A DNA stretch of 62,509 bases from Candidatus Dadabacteria bacterium CSP1-2 (GTDB lineage Bacteria; Desulfobacterota_D; UBA1144; Nemesobacterales; CSP1-2), in contig LDXN01000010.1 in assembly GCA_001443445.1 (NCBI GenBank), positions 1 through 62,509 of the forward strand. Direction: 5' to 3'. The position numbers and the translations under genes were made by a program. How positions within the stretch are numbered: position 1 is the first letter of the stretch; each line of letters begins with the position of its first letter. The notes beneath the pieces are model-generated. The model was given only the letters and a program-made list of their open reading frames with translations, ran no database searches and was not told the origin of the DNA. Of this stretch, positions 9,057-17,347 are shown piece after piece.

Positions 9057-9950
9057 TCAACTCAGATATTGCTTTAAACCTTCTTCTAGAGGAAGTAGTG
9101 AGAATGAGAATATATCTTGTACCTCCTTCATATCACATACATTATCCTCTTCAAGCATTATGAGCTGATCTAGTGTTAGGGGAGGGTTTCTAAGAACTGT
9201 TTGAAAAAGATATGCCGGAGGGTACATCAAAAAGCTTGGAATTGGAATCAGGACTCTCTCTACATTCAGGACTTTCAATAATACCTTTATTATTTCCCCA
9301 AGTGTTAGTTTCTTAGTGCCGCCTAATTCAAACGTTTTTCCATCGGTTTTCTGGTTAGTTAAAGCTTGAACAAAAAAGTGTGCTACGTCCCCAACATAAA
9401 TGGGCTGTAGTTTTCCACCTTTTATTACAGGGATAAATGGAGAAAGCTTTATTATTCGTATAAAGGTATTTATAAACTCGTCATCGGGGCCGAAGATTAT
9501 CGAGGGTCTGAATATGGTATGGTTTAGACCGTTTTTCCTTAAATATTCCTCAGCCATCCATTTTGTGGAATGATATCTGCTTCTCGCATCTGGCCTTGTT
9601 CCAAGTGCGCTCATATGGATAAATTTCTTTACACCAGAATTCTTTGCCAAGTCAACAAGGTTCTTAGTTCCCTGAAAGTGAACCCTTTCAAGTGTCTGTG
9701 TTTCTACCTCTTTGATTATACCAACTAGATGAATTAGATAACTTAAATCTTGAAAGAAGGACTCATCAATTGAGGATTTATTTGTAATGTCTCCTTTATA
9801 GATCTCTATACCTTGTTTTTTTAGGTCTTCTGACCCTTCAGGCTTTCTTACAAGGCATCTTACTTTCCACTTATCTTCTAGAAGTTTTTTTACAATACTT
9901 CTTCCAACAAAACCCATACCGCCTGTGACTCCAACAATTTCTTCTTTCAT
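9057..9950 (-). CDS. NAD-dependent epimerase/NDUFA9-like SDR protein
   Basis: The protein has 297 aa. The N-terminal Rossmann motif is GGMGFVG (about residues 10-16), followed by VRCLVRKP, a DITN acidic turn and the extended-SDR segment SALGTRPDARSRYHSTKWMAEE with a Tyr-x-x-x-Lys pair. Residue pattern and length match the atypical SDR branch called complex I NDUFA9-like. These proteins bind NAD(P)H or quinone-related substrates; their bacterial role is unclear. It is transcribed in the same direction as the acyl-CoA carboxylase genes upstream, with a hairpin repeat between. A specific substrate is not claimed. Confidence 0.85.
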   Translation of the reverse strand: MKEEIVGVTGGMGFVGRSIVKKLLEDKWKVRCLVRKPEGSEDLKKQGIEIYKGDITNKSSIDESFFQDLSYLIHLVGIIKEVETQTLERVHFQGTKNLVDLAKNSGVKKFIHMSALGTRPDARSRYHSTKWMAEEYLRKNGLNHTIFRPSIIFGPDDEFINTFIRIIKLSPFIPVIKGGKLQPIYVGDVAHFFVQALTNQKTDGKTFELGGTKKLTLGEIIKVLLKVLNVERVLIPIPSFLMYPPAYLFQTVLRNPPLTLDQLIMLEEDNVCDMKEVQDIFSFSLLPLEEGLKQYLS

Positions 9951-9971
9951 GATTTTAGGACTTTAGATTCT

Positions 9972-10042
9972 GGCCACGGAGGACACAGAGAAGAATTCTA
10001 TTTAATTAAAAATCCTCTGTACCCTCTGTGCTCTCTGTGGCT
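9972..10042. repeat. CACAGAG-type inverted repeat
   Basis: The left arm GGCCACGGAGGACACAGAGAA is mirrored by a right arm ending CTCTGTGCTCTCTGTGGC, around an A+T-rich centre. The same family recurs at 30451-30526 between ruvX and the hydrolase gene. It lies just after the accB-like stop codon. Confidence 0.75.
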
Positions 10043-10075
10043 AATAATCAATACCAGAAAGTTCCGTCTACCTTA

Positions 10076-10606
10076 TTACTCAGATGAAATCAAAACAAGA
10101 ACCGTTCCGCTCTCGACGGCGTCTCCCTCTTTGACCTTTACTTCTTTAACTTTGCCTTCTATCGGTGATTTAAGTTCGCTTTCCATCTTCATAGCCTCTA
10201 TGACGATCACACCTTCTCCTTCCTTCACCCCATCATCGTTAGTTTTGAGAATCTTTACTACACGGCTCGGCATAGGTGATTTTATCTCTTGAACCCCTGA
10301 GATAACCCCCTTTGATATCTCCCTTTCTCTCTCTGAGATTGATTCAAATTCATAAAGGTCCCCACCCACGAATACCTCAACCTTTTTGCCCTTTTTTAGT
10401 ATTCCTGCCCCAATAGATCTGCCATCTACTATGATTGAGTAAAAGCTTTCATCAATCTTTTGAAATTCAAGCGGGATCTTTTTCTCTGTAAAACTACATT
10501 GCCTATCTGTCCCGCTAGTGCCGGAAATTTCGACCTCTGTTTGCCTTCCTTCTTCTTCAAGTTTGATCTTGTATGTCTGATCCTGAAATTTGAATGTATA
10601 CATCAT
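10076..10606 (-). CDS. Biotin carboxyl carrier protein of acyl-CoA carboxylase
   Basis: The protein has 176 aa. The last 75 residues form a biotinyl domain with the EAMKM signature; Lys140 is the predicted biotinylation site, and the KVKEGDAVESGTVLVLI hairpin completes the fold. Residues 1-95 form a beta-rich region seen in biotin-binding subunits of propionyl-/methylcrotonyl-type carboxylases. The carrier shuttles carboxybiotin from the biotin carboxylase encoded immediately upstream to the carboxyltransferase. Its ATG overlaps the stop of that gene as ATGA (10603-10606), so translation is probably coupled. Confidence 0.9.
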   Translation of the reverse strand: MMYTFKFQDQTYKIKLEEEGRQTEVEISGTSGTDRQCSFTEKKIPLEFQKIDESFYSIIVDGRSIGAGILKKGKKVEVFVGGDLYEFESISEREREISKGVISGVQEIKSPMPSRVVKILKTNDDGVKEGEGVIVIEAMKMESELKSPIEGKVKEVKVKEGDAVESGTVLVLISSE

Positions 10607-12099
10607 ATAAGTGGATTCCTTGAAACTGCTAATTTTCTACTAAGGAGCTTCCAATTTGAGGCTGGTGCTTGTTTTGAAGTTTCTACTTCCTTTGTTGAAT
10701 TCCTCATTGCAAGAGCTGCAGCAATAAGCGCTGGTGAAATTTCGCCTAAAGAGGGTGGGAGTAATTCGGGATGGCGTTCTATAAAGCTGGTATCAATCTC
10801 TCCACGAACAAACTCTTCATTCTCCATAATTCTCCGGAGGAAACCAATATTTGTTTTTACTCCAAGGACTATATATTCGCAAAGAGCAGTTCTCATCCTT
10901 TTTATTGCCTCTTGTCTAGTCCCTCCCCATACAATGAGCTTTGAAAGCATCGGGTCATAAAATGGGGTTACCTCATACCCATTGTAGATTGACGAATCGT
11001 CTCTTACACCAGGGCCGCTTGGAGTCCGTAGGTATTCCAGCTTTCCGGGAGAGGGAAGGAAGTTCTTCTCCGGGTCTTCAGCATAAACTCTACACTCAAG
11101 TGCATGACCTTTAATAGATAAATCATCTTGACGGAATGGGAGTTTTTCACCTGCTGCGATTCTTATCATCCACTTTACAATATCAAATCCTGTAATCATC
11201 TCGGTTACAGGGTGCTCAACCTGAATGCGTGTATTCATCTCAAGGAAATAAAAGTTCCCATTTTGATCAAGGATAAACTCAATCGTCCCAGCGCTCCTGT
11301 AAGAAACGGCCTTTGCTACTCTTACAGCAACCTCTCCCATTTTTCTTCTAGTATCATCCCCAATGGCAGGTGATGGCGCTTCTTCTATTACCTTTTGGTG
11401 TCTTCTTTGAACCGAACATTCACGCTCAAAAAGATGTAAAATGTTTCCATATGAGTCTCCGATTACCTGGATCTCTACATGGCGCGGTCGTTCGACGAAT
11501 TTCTCGATATAGACTGAATCATCGCCAAAGGCTGAACGTGCTTCGCTTCGGGCCATTCTAAGAGAACCCTTAAAATCCTCTTCCTTTCTTACAAGTCTCA
11601 TTCCCTTTCCGCCGCCGCCCGCTGAAGCCTTTACCATAATCGGATAGCCAATTCGCTTAGCAATGACCTCAGCTTCAACGTCGCTTACCGCTCCTTCTGA
11701 ACCGTGAACAAGTAGAACCTTAGCTTCTTGGGCGATTCTCCTTGCTGTTATCTTATCTCCCATAAGGCGAATGGCTTCTGATGTAGGACCGATAAAAACG
11801 ATTCCCTCCTTTTCACACGTCTCTGCGAATGAATTATTCTCTGAAAGAAAGCCGTATCCAGGGTGAACCGCTTCTGCACCGGAGCGTTTTATTACGTCTA
11901 TTATTTTTTCAATTACAAGATAGCTTTCGCCAGGTGCGGGAGGCCCAATGGGATATGCTTCGTCTGCCATTGCTACGTGAAGGGAACGACGGTCAGCGTC
12001 GGAGTAAACGGCTACGGTTTTTACTCCCAGATCTCTAGCAGCTCTTATAATTCGGACGGCGATTTCACCTCTATTCGCAATTAGGATTTTATTAAACAT
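10603..12099 (-). CDS. accC: Biotin carboxylase subunit of acetyl/propionyl-CoA carboxylase
   Basis: The protein has 498 aa. The N-terminal FNKILIANRGEIAVRIIRAA opens the biotin carboxylase domain. The ATP-grasp motif KASAGGGGKGMRLV, ERECSVQRRHQKVIEEAPSP and EMNTRIQVEHPVTE are all intact. The C-terminal extension of about 40 residues is short, so this is a stand-alone subunit and not a full alpha chain. It carboxylates biotin with ATP and bicarbonate. The neighbours are the carrier (4-base overlap) and the carboxyltransferase at 12271, which points to propionyl- or another short acyl-CoA carboxylase. Calling it accC names the subunit class and not necessarily acetyl-CoA carboxylase. Confidence 0.93.
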   Translation of the reverse strand: MFNKILIANRGEIAVRIIRAARDLGVKTVAVYSDADRRSLHVAMADEAYPIGPPAPGESYLVIEKIIDVIKRSGAEAVHPGYGFLSENNSFAETCEKEGIVFIGPTSEAIRLMGDKITARRIAQEAKVLLVHGSEGAVSDVEAEVIAKRIGYPIMVKASAGGGGKGMRLVRKEEDFKGSLRMARSEARSAFGDDSVYIEKFVERPRHVEIQVIGDSYGNILHLFERECSVQRRHQKVIEEAPSPAIGDDTRRKMGEVAVRVAKAVSYRSAGTIEFILDQNGNFYFLEMNTRIQVEHPVTEMITGFDIVKWMIRIAAGEKLPFRQDDLSIKGHALECRVYAEDPEKNFLPSPGKLEYLRTPSGPGVRDDSSIYNGYEVTPFYDPMLSKLIVWGGTRQEAIKRMRTALCEYIVLGVKTNIGFLRRIMENEEFVRGEIDTSFIERHPELLPPSLGEISPALIAAALAMRNSTKEVETSKQAPASNWKLLSRKLAVSRNPLI

Positions 12100-12122
12100 T
12101 TGTTTTTCCTTCTTAGTTATCT

Positions 12123-12253
12123 AGCCACAAAGACACTAAGACACGAAGTTTTTTTCTTTTTCTTAAGGAGTTGGGAATTAGGCATTTGGAGTTGGATATC
12201 TCTAATTCCCAATCCCGAATTCCAATTCCTAACTTTATGCCTTGGTGCCTGGA
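12123..12253. repeat. Compound inverted repeat between carboxylase genes
   Basis: An outer arm, CCACAAAGACACTAAGACACGAAG, is answered by CTTGGTGCCTGG on the far side. The core is a second imperfect palindrome built on GGGAATTAGG and AATTCCAATTCC. It occupies nearly the whole gap between the carboxyltransferase and biotin carboxylase genes, so it is probably transcribed within the operon. Confidence 0.65.
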
Positions 12254-12270
12254 TTGTTGATTATCCTCCG

Positions 12271-13815
12271 TCATAATGGAATATTCCCGTGCTTTCTTGG
12301 TGGGTTTGTTTCCCTTTTTCCTTCAAGCATCTCGAAAGCTCCTATAACTCTTGACCTCGTGTCCTCAGGCCTTATTACCTCATCTATATAACCGAGTTCT
12401 GCCGCCCTGTATGGGTTTGCAAAGGTGTTTCTGTAATCGGCGGCAAGCCTTGCTCTCTCTGTTTCAGGGTTCTCAGCCTGCTCGATTTCCCTTCTTGCAA
12501 TGATATTCACAGCCCCTTCCGGACCCATTACTGCGATCTCGGCTGTAGGGTATGCATAATTTATATCTCCCCGTATATGTTTTGAAGACATAACGTCATA
12601 AGCGCCGCCATAGGCTTTCCTTGTTATTACCGTAACCCTTGGCACTGTAGCTTCGCAATAAGCATAGAGAAGTTTCGCGCCATGTTTGATAATCCCACCC
12701 CACTCTTGAGCTGTGCCAGGAAGAAATCCAGGTACATCAACAAAGGTAAGAAGTGGGATATTAAAGCAGTCACAGAATCTCACAAACCTTGCCCCTTTTA
12801 CTGAGGCGTTTATATCAAGACAACCTGCAAGCACATTTGGTTGATTTCCAACTATTCCAACAACACGACCAGCTAGCCTTGAAAACCCAATTACGATATT
12901 TTGTGCATAATGCTCCTGGACTTCAAAAAAGTATCCGTCATCAACGACTCCACGAATTACGTCCTTAATATCGTAAGGCTTATTTGGGTTTTCTGGTACT
13001 GCATCTTTAAGCCTCATGTCACGACGGTCGGGCGCGTCATCATATGAAATTCTTGGAGGGTCTTCCATATTATTTGATGGGAGAAAGCTAAGTAGCTCGC
13101 GGGTTACTTGTATGCACTCGCGGTCATCAGCGGTAGCGAAGTGCGCTACACCACTTGTTGAATTGTGAATCATAGCTCCACCAAGCTCTTCTCTGGTCAC
13201 CTCTTCATGTGTAACTGCTTTAATAACATCTGGTCCGGTGATAAACATGTAACTAGTGTCTTTCACCATCAGAATAAAATCAGTCATTACAGGTGAGTAA
13301 ACCGCTCCGCCAGCACATGGTCCCAGAACGGCTGATATTTGAGGAACGACACCTGAAGCAAGTACGTTTCTTAAAAATATTTCTGCATAGCCTGCAAGGC
13401 TCTCTACGCCTTCCTGGATTCTCGCTCCACCGGAGTCATTAAGACCAATAACAGGTGCGCCAACCTTCATAGCTAGGTCCATGATTTTGCAGATTTTCTT
13501 TGCGTGAACCATTCCCAGGGAACCACCAAAGACAGTGAAATCTTGAGCGAATACAAATACTTGTCGCCCATCAATCTTGCCGTAGCCTGTAGCAACTCCG
13601 TCGCCAAGAAATCTATTCTTTTCCATATCGAAATCCGTGCATCTATGAACAACAAACTTATCAAGCTCTACAAAAGAATTTTTATCGAGAAGGAGGTTTA
13701 TCCGCTCTCTTGCCGTGAGTTTTCCCATATCACGTTGCTTTTGCGTCCTTACAGCACCACCACCTAGTTCTGCTTCCTTCTTTTTTTCCTCAAGAAATGC
13801 GATCTTATCACTCAT
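12271..13815 (-). CDS. Acyl-CoA carboxylase, carboxyltransferase subunit (PccB/MmdA family)
   Basis: The protein has 514 aa, the usual length for this family. The N-terminal half has [18 protein letters not shown] and the acyl-CoA oxyanion region [17 protein letters not shown]. The C-terminal half has [36 protein letters not shown] and GGAYDVM for carboxybiotin binding. It transfers the carboxyl group from biotin to propionyl-CoA or a related acyl-CoA, which feeds methylmalonyl-CoA metabolism. Sequence is closest in look to the propionyl/methylmalonyl branch, but the substrate is inferred. It is the first gene of the minus-strand carboxylase cluster. The start ATG has a GGGAAGGAGT-like ribosome binding site. 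Confidence 0.93.
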   Translation of the reverse strand: MSDKIAFLEEKKKEAELGGGAVRTQKQRDMGKLTARERINLLLDKNSFVELDKFVVHRCTDFDMEKNRFLGDGVATGYGKIDGRQVFVFAQDFTVFGGSLGMVHAKKICKIMDLAMKVGAPVIGLNDSGGARIQEGVESLAGYAEIFLRNVLASGVVPQISAVLGPCAGGAVYSPVMTDFILMVKDTSYMFITGPDVIKAVTHEEVTREELGGAMIHNSTSGVAHFATADDRECIQVTRELLSFLPSNNMEDPPRISYDDAPDRRDMRLKDAVPENPNKPYDIKDVIRGVVDDGYFFEVQEHYAQNIVIGFSRLAGRVVGIVGNQPNVLAGCLDINASVKGARFVRFCDCFNIPLLTFVDVPGFLPGTAQEWGGIIKHGAKLLYAYCEATVPRVTVITRKAYGGAYDVMSSKHIRGDINYAYPTAEIAVMGPEGAVNIIARREIEQAENPETERARLAADYRNTFANPYRAAELGYIDEVIRPEDTRSRVIGAFEMLEGKRETNPPRKHGNIPL

Positions 13816-14010
13816 TTTTTACTCCTTCCCTTTGGCTCTACAAAAATCTACTCTTAAGCAATAACGTTGGCAAGTCAGGTTTTTATGGATTTCTTTTCAC
13901 GAGATTTTCATATGGTGGATTTAAGTGAAATTTAATTGGAATCAAACTATACCAGATAAAACCTACTCAATCAAAAATCAACTAATCAGCCACTAAAACA
14001 TTAAGCTTAT

Positions 14011-14150
14011 GTCGAGCCGTTCGCCCTGAGCCTAGTCGAAGGGCGTTCTCAATACCCTATTTATCATCCTTCGACACTTCGATTCAACTCAGTGCTCAGG
14101 ATGAGCGGACTTCGTCGTGAGCTCAGTCGAACGAGCTCGGCGAAGTCTAC
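14011..14150. repeat. Inverted repeat of the 'GAGC-AGTCGAA' type
   Basis: Repeated modules TTCGCCCTGAGC, AGTCGAAGGGCG, CTTCGACACTTCGA and GCTCAGTCGAACGAGCTC form nested imperfect hairpins. It lies in the 600-base gap 13816-14415. No gene is visible in that gap beyond this element and the one at 14260. Confidence 0.7.
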
Positions 14151-14259
14151 TGACTTCTGAATTCAAACTTCATGGCTTTGTGGTTGAATAATTGAGTGGT
14201 TGCGGGGTATTTCATAGAAGAATCAAAAAATTAGGTTTACTTAATGCGCTGTACCATTT

Positions 14260-14335
14260 GTCATTCAGGCATGTCTTAAGCGGGAATCTAGTATTTGATT
14301 GCATGGATGCCCGATTACAACATTCGGGCATGACA
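14260..14335. repeat. CATTC-GGGCATG hairpin repeat, copy 1
   Basis: GTCATTCAGGCATG at the left end and CATTCGGGCATGAC at the right end are inverted around AGCGGGAATCTAG and GGATGCCCGA. A longer copy of the same family lies at 15176-15281, so coaE is flanked by the two copies. Confidence 0.75.
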
Positions 14336-14415
14336 AAGAGTAAAATGACCCAACACTGAATTGGGTAGCTTGAGGAATTAAAAACTCCCCGACCCCTCGA
14401 ATAATTACAAAAATT

Positions 14416-15012
14416 CTAGGAATTTATCCTTTCCCAAATCTCCTCAACCTGCTTTCTCGTCTCTCCCAGAGATCCAGAGTTGTCAATTACATAGGTTGCG
14501 TATTTCACTTTTTTAGAGATCGGCATCTGAGATCTGATTCGAGTAAGTGCCTCTTCTCTTGAAATCCCAACCCTTTTGATAAGCCTCTTAATCTGTGCTT
14601 CTTCATCTGCTGTGACAACTATTAAATCGCTGATGATCGGCTTCATCCCCCCTTTTTCCACTATCAAGGCTGCCTCGACAATCACAACCTTAACGTTTTC
14701 TTTTCTATACTCCTCTAGCATCAATTTTATCTTATCGATGATTCTAGGGTGAGTAATCCTGTTAAGCTCTTCTCTCTTTTCTTTATCTCTAAAAACAATA
14801 TCGCCTAGGACCTTCCTGTTAATTGTTCTATCAGGATTAAGTATTTCATGCCCAAACTTCTCTACGATGTCCTTCCATGCAGGTTCACCTGGTTCTACAA
14901 TCAATCTTGCAATGTAATCGGCATCAATAATCCTTGCTCCAAGTTCTTCAAGCATCCTTGCTACAACAGTCTTTCCACATGCTATATTTCCCGTTAATCC
15001 GATTACTATCAT
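14416..15012 (-). CDS. coaE: Dephospho-CoA kinase
   Basis: The protein has 198 aa, the normal length. The Walker A loop is GLTGNIACGKT near the N-terminus, followed by ARIIDADYIARLIVEPGEPAW, HPRIIDKI and VIVEAALIVEKGGM, all CoaE hallmarks. It phosphorylates dephospho-CoA at the ribose 3' position, the last step of coenzyme A synthesis in the cytoplasm. The gene stands alone and is divergent from hbd, with repeats on both sides. The ATG is preceded by CCAAGAG as a weak ribosome binding site. Confidence 0.95.
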   Translation of the reverse strand: MIVIGLTGNIACGKTVVARMLEELGARIIDADYIARLIVEPGEPAWKDIVEKFGHEILNPDRTINRKVLGDIVFRDKEKREELNRITHPRIIDKIKLMLEEYRKENVKVVIVEAALIVEKGGMKPIISDLIVVTADEEAQIKRLIKRVGISREEALTRIRSQMPISKKVKYATYVIDNSGSLGETRKQVEEIWERINS

Positions 15013-15175
15013 CTCTTGGTATTTTAATTTGTCTAGAACTTTGTTTCAAATATTTAATTTGAGTTCGCTATAATCACATTTCCAATATAAGATGGTTAAG
15101 GCTCCGATAGACGGCATTTTCTAAGGCCGTCTGGGAGAGCTTCCAATGGGAAAGGGTTTAAAATGCCAAAAGAAT

Positions 15176-15281
15176 GTCATTCCCGCATGTTACCCGCTTA
15201 AGACATGCGGGTACAGGCTTGAGCGGGAATCTAGCATTTAAGTCGTTTATGGATACCCGATAACTGCACTCGGGTATGACA
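15176..15281. repeat. CATTC-GGGCATG hairpin repeat, copy 2
   Basis: GTCATTCCCGCATG at the left and CACTCGGGTATGAC at the right form the ends. The interior repeats CGCTTAAGACATGCGGG and TTGAGCGGGAATCTAGCAT. It belongs to the family seen at 14260. It fills part of the 470-base divergent gap between coaE and hbd, upstream of the hbd ribosome binding site AAGGAGG at 15471. An additional small hairpin (AGACGGC/GGCCGTCT) lies near 15111-15132. Confidence 0.75.
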
Positions 15282-15481
15282 GGTTAGGAGTCACCAGGAG
15301 TCGAAGCGGCTTAACGAAGGAAATGTCCCGCCTATAGTGGAGGGAAATGTTTAACCAGTTAATCGAAGGGACTCGCTGTCTACCCAGATAGTTTTCTATT
15401 CCCGGGTTAATAAATAAAATTCAATCATTGGGTATAATACTTTTCTAACTTTTTGATTATCGCAAATCGAAGGAGGTTGTT

Positions 15482-16339
15482 ATGAAGGTAGAAGATGTAA
15501 AAAAGGTTGGTGTTGTTGGAGCAGGAACAATGGGTTCTGGAATCGCTCAGGTTGTAGCATCAAATAGAAGGGATGTTATTCTCCTGGATGTTTCTGATTC
15601 AGCCCTTGATCGTGGTATGAAGGCAATCGGAAATAGTCTTGGAAGACTTGTAAAAAAGGGGGATATAAAAGAGGAAGATAGCAAATCTATTTTATCTCGA
15701 ATTAAGACATCAACTAAGTTTGAGGATTTAGCAGATACGGATTTAGTTATCGAGGCTGTTTTTGAAGACCTAAATGTAAAAAAAGAGACGTTTAAAAAGT
15801 TGGATGCAACTACACGTCCTGATATTATGCTTGCCACAAATACATCCTCCCTCCCCATTATAGAAATCGCTGTAATCACAAAAAGACCGGACAAAGTAAT
15901 AGGGATGCACTTTTTTAATCCTGTCCCTCTTATGAAGCTTGTAGAGATAATAAAAAGCCTTGCTACATCAGAGGAAACTGTACAATTTGCTTATGATTTT
16001 GCTATGGCTCTTGGAAAGGAGCCGGTAAATGCAAAAGACGTTCCTGGGTTTATCGTAAACCGTGTTCTTATGCCTATGCTTAATGAAGCGGTATTTGCTC
16101 TTGAAGAGGGTGTAGGAACACCTGAGGACATTGATAAAGCGATGAAACTCGGAACGAATCAACCAATTGGCCCCCTTGCACTTATAGACCTCATAGGGCT
16201 TGATGTAACACTCGATGTAATAGATGTACTCTATAGGGAATTTAAAGACCCAAAGTTCCGTGCCGCACCACTCCTACGACAAATGGTTCGCGCTGGGTGG
16301 CTCGGAAGGAAAACAGGTAGGGGTTTTTACAAATATTGA
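15482..16339 (+). CDS. hbd: 3-hydroxybutyryl-CoA dehydrogenase
   Basis: The protein has 285 aa. The NAD-binding motif VVGAGTMGSGIAQVVA is near residue 10. The catalytic region includes ATNTSSLPI, GMHFFNPVPLMKLVEI (with the catalytic His) and NRVLMPMLNEA. The C-terminal dimer domain ends in GRKTGRGFYKY. It oxidises (S)-3-hydroxybutyryl-CoA to acetoacetyl-CoA in short-chain fatty-acid oxidation or its reverse. AAGGAGG sits 4 bases before the ATG. It is a single gene, not an operon. A decayed copy of its last codons appears at 18692-18766, beyond the MarR cassette. Confidence 0.95.
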   Translation: MKVEDVKKVGVVGAGTMGSGIAQVVASNRRDVILLDVSDSALDRGMKAIGNSLGRLVKKGDIKEEDSKSILSRIKTSTKFEDLADTDLVIEAVFEDLNVKKETFKKLDATTRPDIMLATNTSSLPIIEIAVITKRPDKVIGMHFFNPVPLMKLVEIIKSLATSEETVQFAYDFAMALGKEPVNAKDVPGFIVNRVLMPMLNEAVFALEEGVGTPEDIDKAMKLGTNQPIGPLALIDLIGLDVTLDVIDVLYREFKDPKFRAAPLLRQMVRAGWLGRKTGRGFYKY

Positions 16340-16394
16340 GAATTATAACTTAATGTAGCGGGTTTTTTCGACATAGATCCATGGACGGTTCTCA

Positions 16395-16420
16395 TAAGGG
16401 CGAACGGCCGTTCGCCCTTA
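16395..16420. repeat. Perfect 26-base palindrome
   Basis: TAAGGGCGAACGG is followed directly by its exact reverse complement, with no loop. It lies 56 bases after the hbd stop. A diverged relative sits at 44803-44831. It could act as a terminator for hbd despite lacking a T-tract, or belong to a REP-like family. Confidence 0.8.
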
Positions 16421-16563
16421 CTTATTTACATTACTTCGAAAGACACGGGGGCAACTTCGGTATGGCGGAGTTGGAAAACCCCGCAAATCCTTAATCGTCG
16501 TGAAATTTGTTATCACCGATAGTCAGGACTTTCCAGTCCCGATTAAATCCTGCCGAAAATACG

Positions 16564-16591
16564 GTAGAGACACGCCATGGCGTGTCTCTAC
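16564..16591. repeat. Perfect 28-base palindrome
   Basis: GTAGAGACACGCCA is followed directly by its exact reverse complement. The GTAGAGAC...GTCTCTAC ends resemble short palindromic repeats common in cyanobacteria and many environmental genomes. The rest of the gap 16340-16656 shows no gene. Confidence 0.8.
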
Positions 16592-16656
16592 AATAAGTCT
16601 TGTTTTAAGAGCTTTTTCAAGAATCTTCCCTTTATTATTATTTTAAAAATTTACTC

Positions 16657-16715
16657 TTGACAACAATATTGTCATTATAATAATATAATTGTCGGTGTGG
16701 CAATAGACTTGTCAA
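16657..16715 (+). promoter_or_regulatory. Candidate MarR-type operator/promoter
   Basis: TTGACAA (16657-16663) and TTGTCAA (16709-16715) are exact inverted partners. Between them lie ACAATATTGT, a perfect small palindrome, and two TATAAT hexamers (16676-16681, 16684-16689). The spacing from TTGACA to either hexamer (13 and 21) is not ideal. The cluster of GACAA/TTGTC half-sites upstream of a marR gene suggests autoregulation. Confidence 0.5.
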
Positions 16716-16789
16716 ATACATGAAGCGTATTGCACAGATATCAGTTGGGAAAATTGAGAATGTAAATACTAGTTCGGACGAAATTTGCA

Positions 16790-17347
16790 ATGGGAAAGGA
16801 GAAGAGAAACAAACGGCATCTCAATAAGCGTGCTGCTAGTCAAGATAAGATACCAGCTGCTGTTGCATTAAGTAAGGCTTATTTTGGGGATTCGGCACTT
16901 GCTTCCCTCATTGGGGAGGTGGTGGCTCTCTTTCACCGCCTTCGGATAGTATCCGAGCAGATTCACCGCCAGGGAGAGATGACTTCAGGCAAGCGAGGTG
17001 TATTAGGAAGCCTTGATCGGTTTGGACCGCAGACGGTGCCCGCAATGGCCCGAGCCCGGCCGGTCTCCCGCCAGTACATCCAGACATTAGTGAACCAACT
17101 TTCGGATGAAGGTCTTGTCGAATTTATAGAAAACCCAGCCCATAAGCGATCACATTTGATACGTTTGACTCCAAAGGGAAAGGTATTACTGGACTCAATG
17201 ATTCAACGTGAGACTGAGTTATTGTCGCTGCTGAAGCTCGATATACCGGAAAAAGCACTGCGTGATGGAGCAGGGGTTCTTAAGGCAGTGAGAGAACTCT
17301 TTGAAAGCAAACAGTGGAAAGAACTGTTAAAGGAGGAGGGAAAATGA
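16790..17347 (+). CDS. MarR family transcriptional regulator
   Basis: The protein has 185 aa. A Lys/Arg-rich tail (residues 1-30) precedes a winged helix-turn-helix. The recognition segment is PVSRQYIQTLVNQLSDEGLVEFIENPAHKRSHLIRLTPKG, with the wing at NPAHKRS. MarR dimers usually repress their own operon and release DNA on binding small phenolic or lipophilic ligands. Its stop overlaps the next gene's start, so the methyltransferase is probably its target. The coding sequence looks clearly richer in G+C than the flanking genes, hinting at transfer. There is no clear ribosome binding site at ATG 16790. Confidence 0.88.
   Translation: MGKEKRNKRHLNKRAASQDKIPAAVALSKAYFGDSALASLIGEVVALFHRLRIVSEQIHRQGEMTSGKRGVLGSLDRFGPQTVPAMARARPVSRQYIQTLVNQLSDEGLVEFIENPAHKRSHLIRLTPKGKVLLDSMIQRETELLSLLKLDIPEKALRDGAGVLKAVRELFESKQWKELLKEEGK

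Noticed and set aside
14011-14335. CRISPR-like array in repeat-rich gaps
   Set aside because: Repeats are inverted, irregular and not separated by uniform spacers; no cas gene is present.
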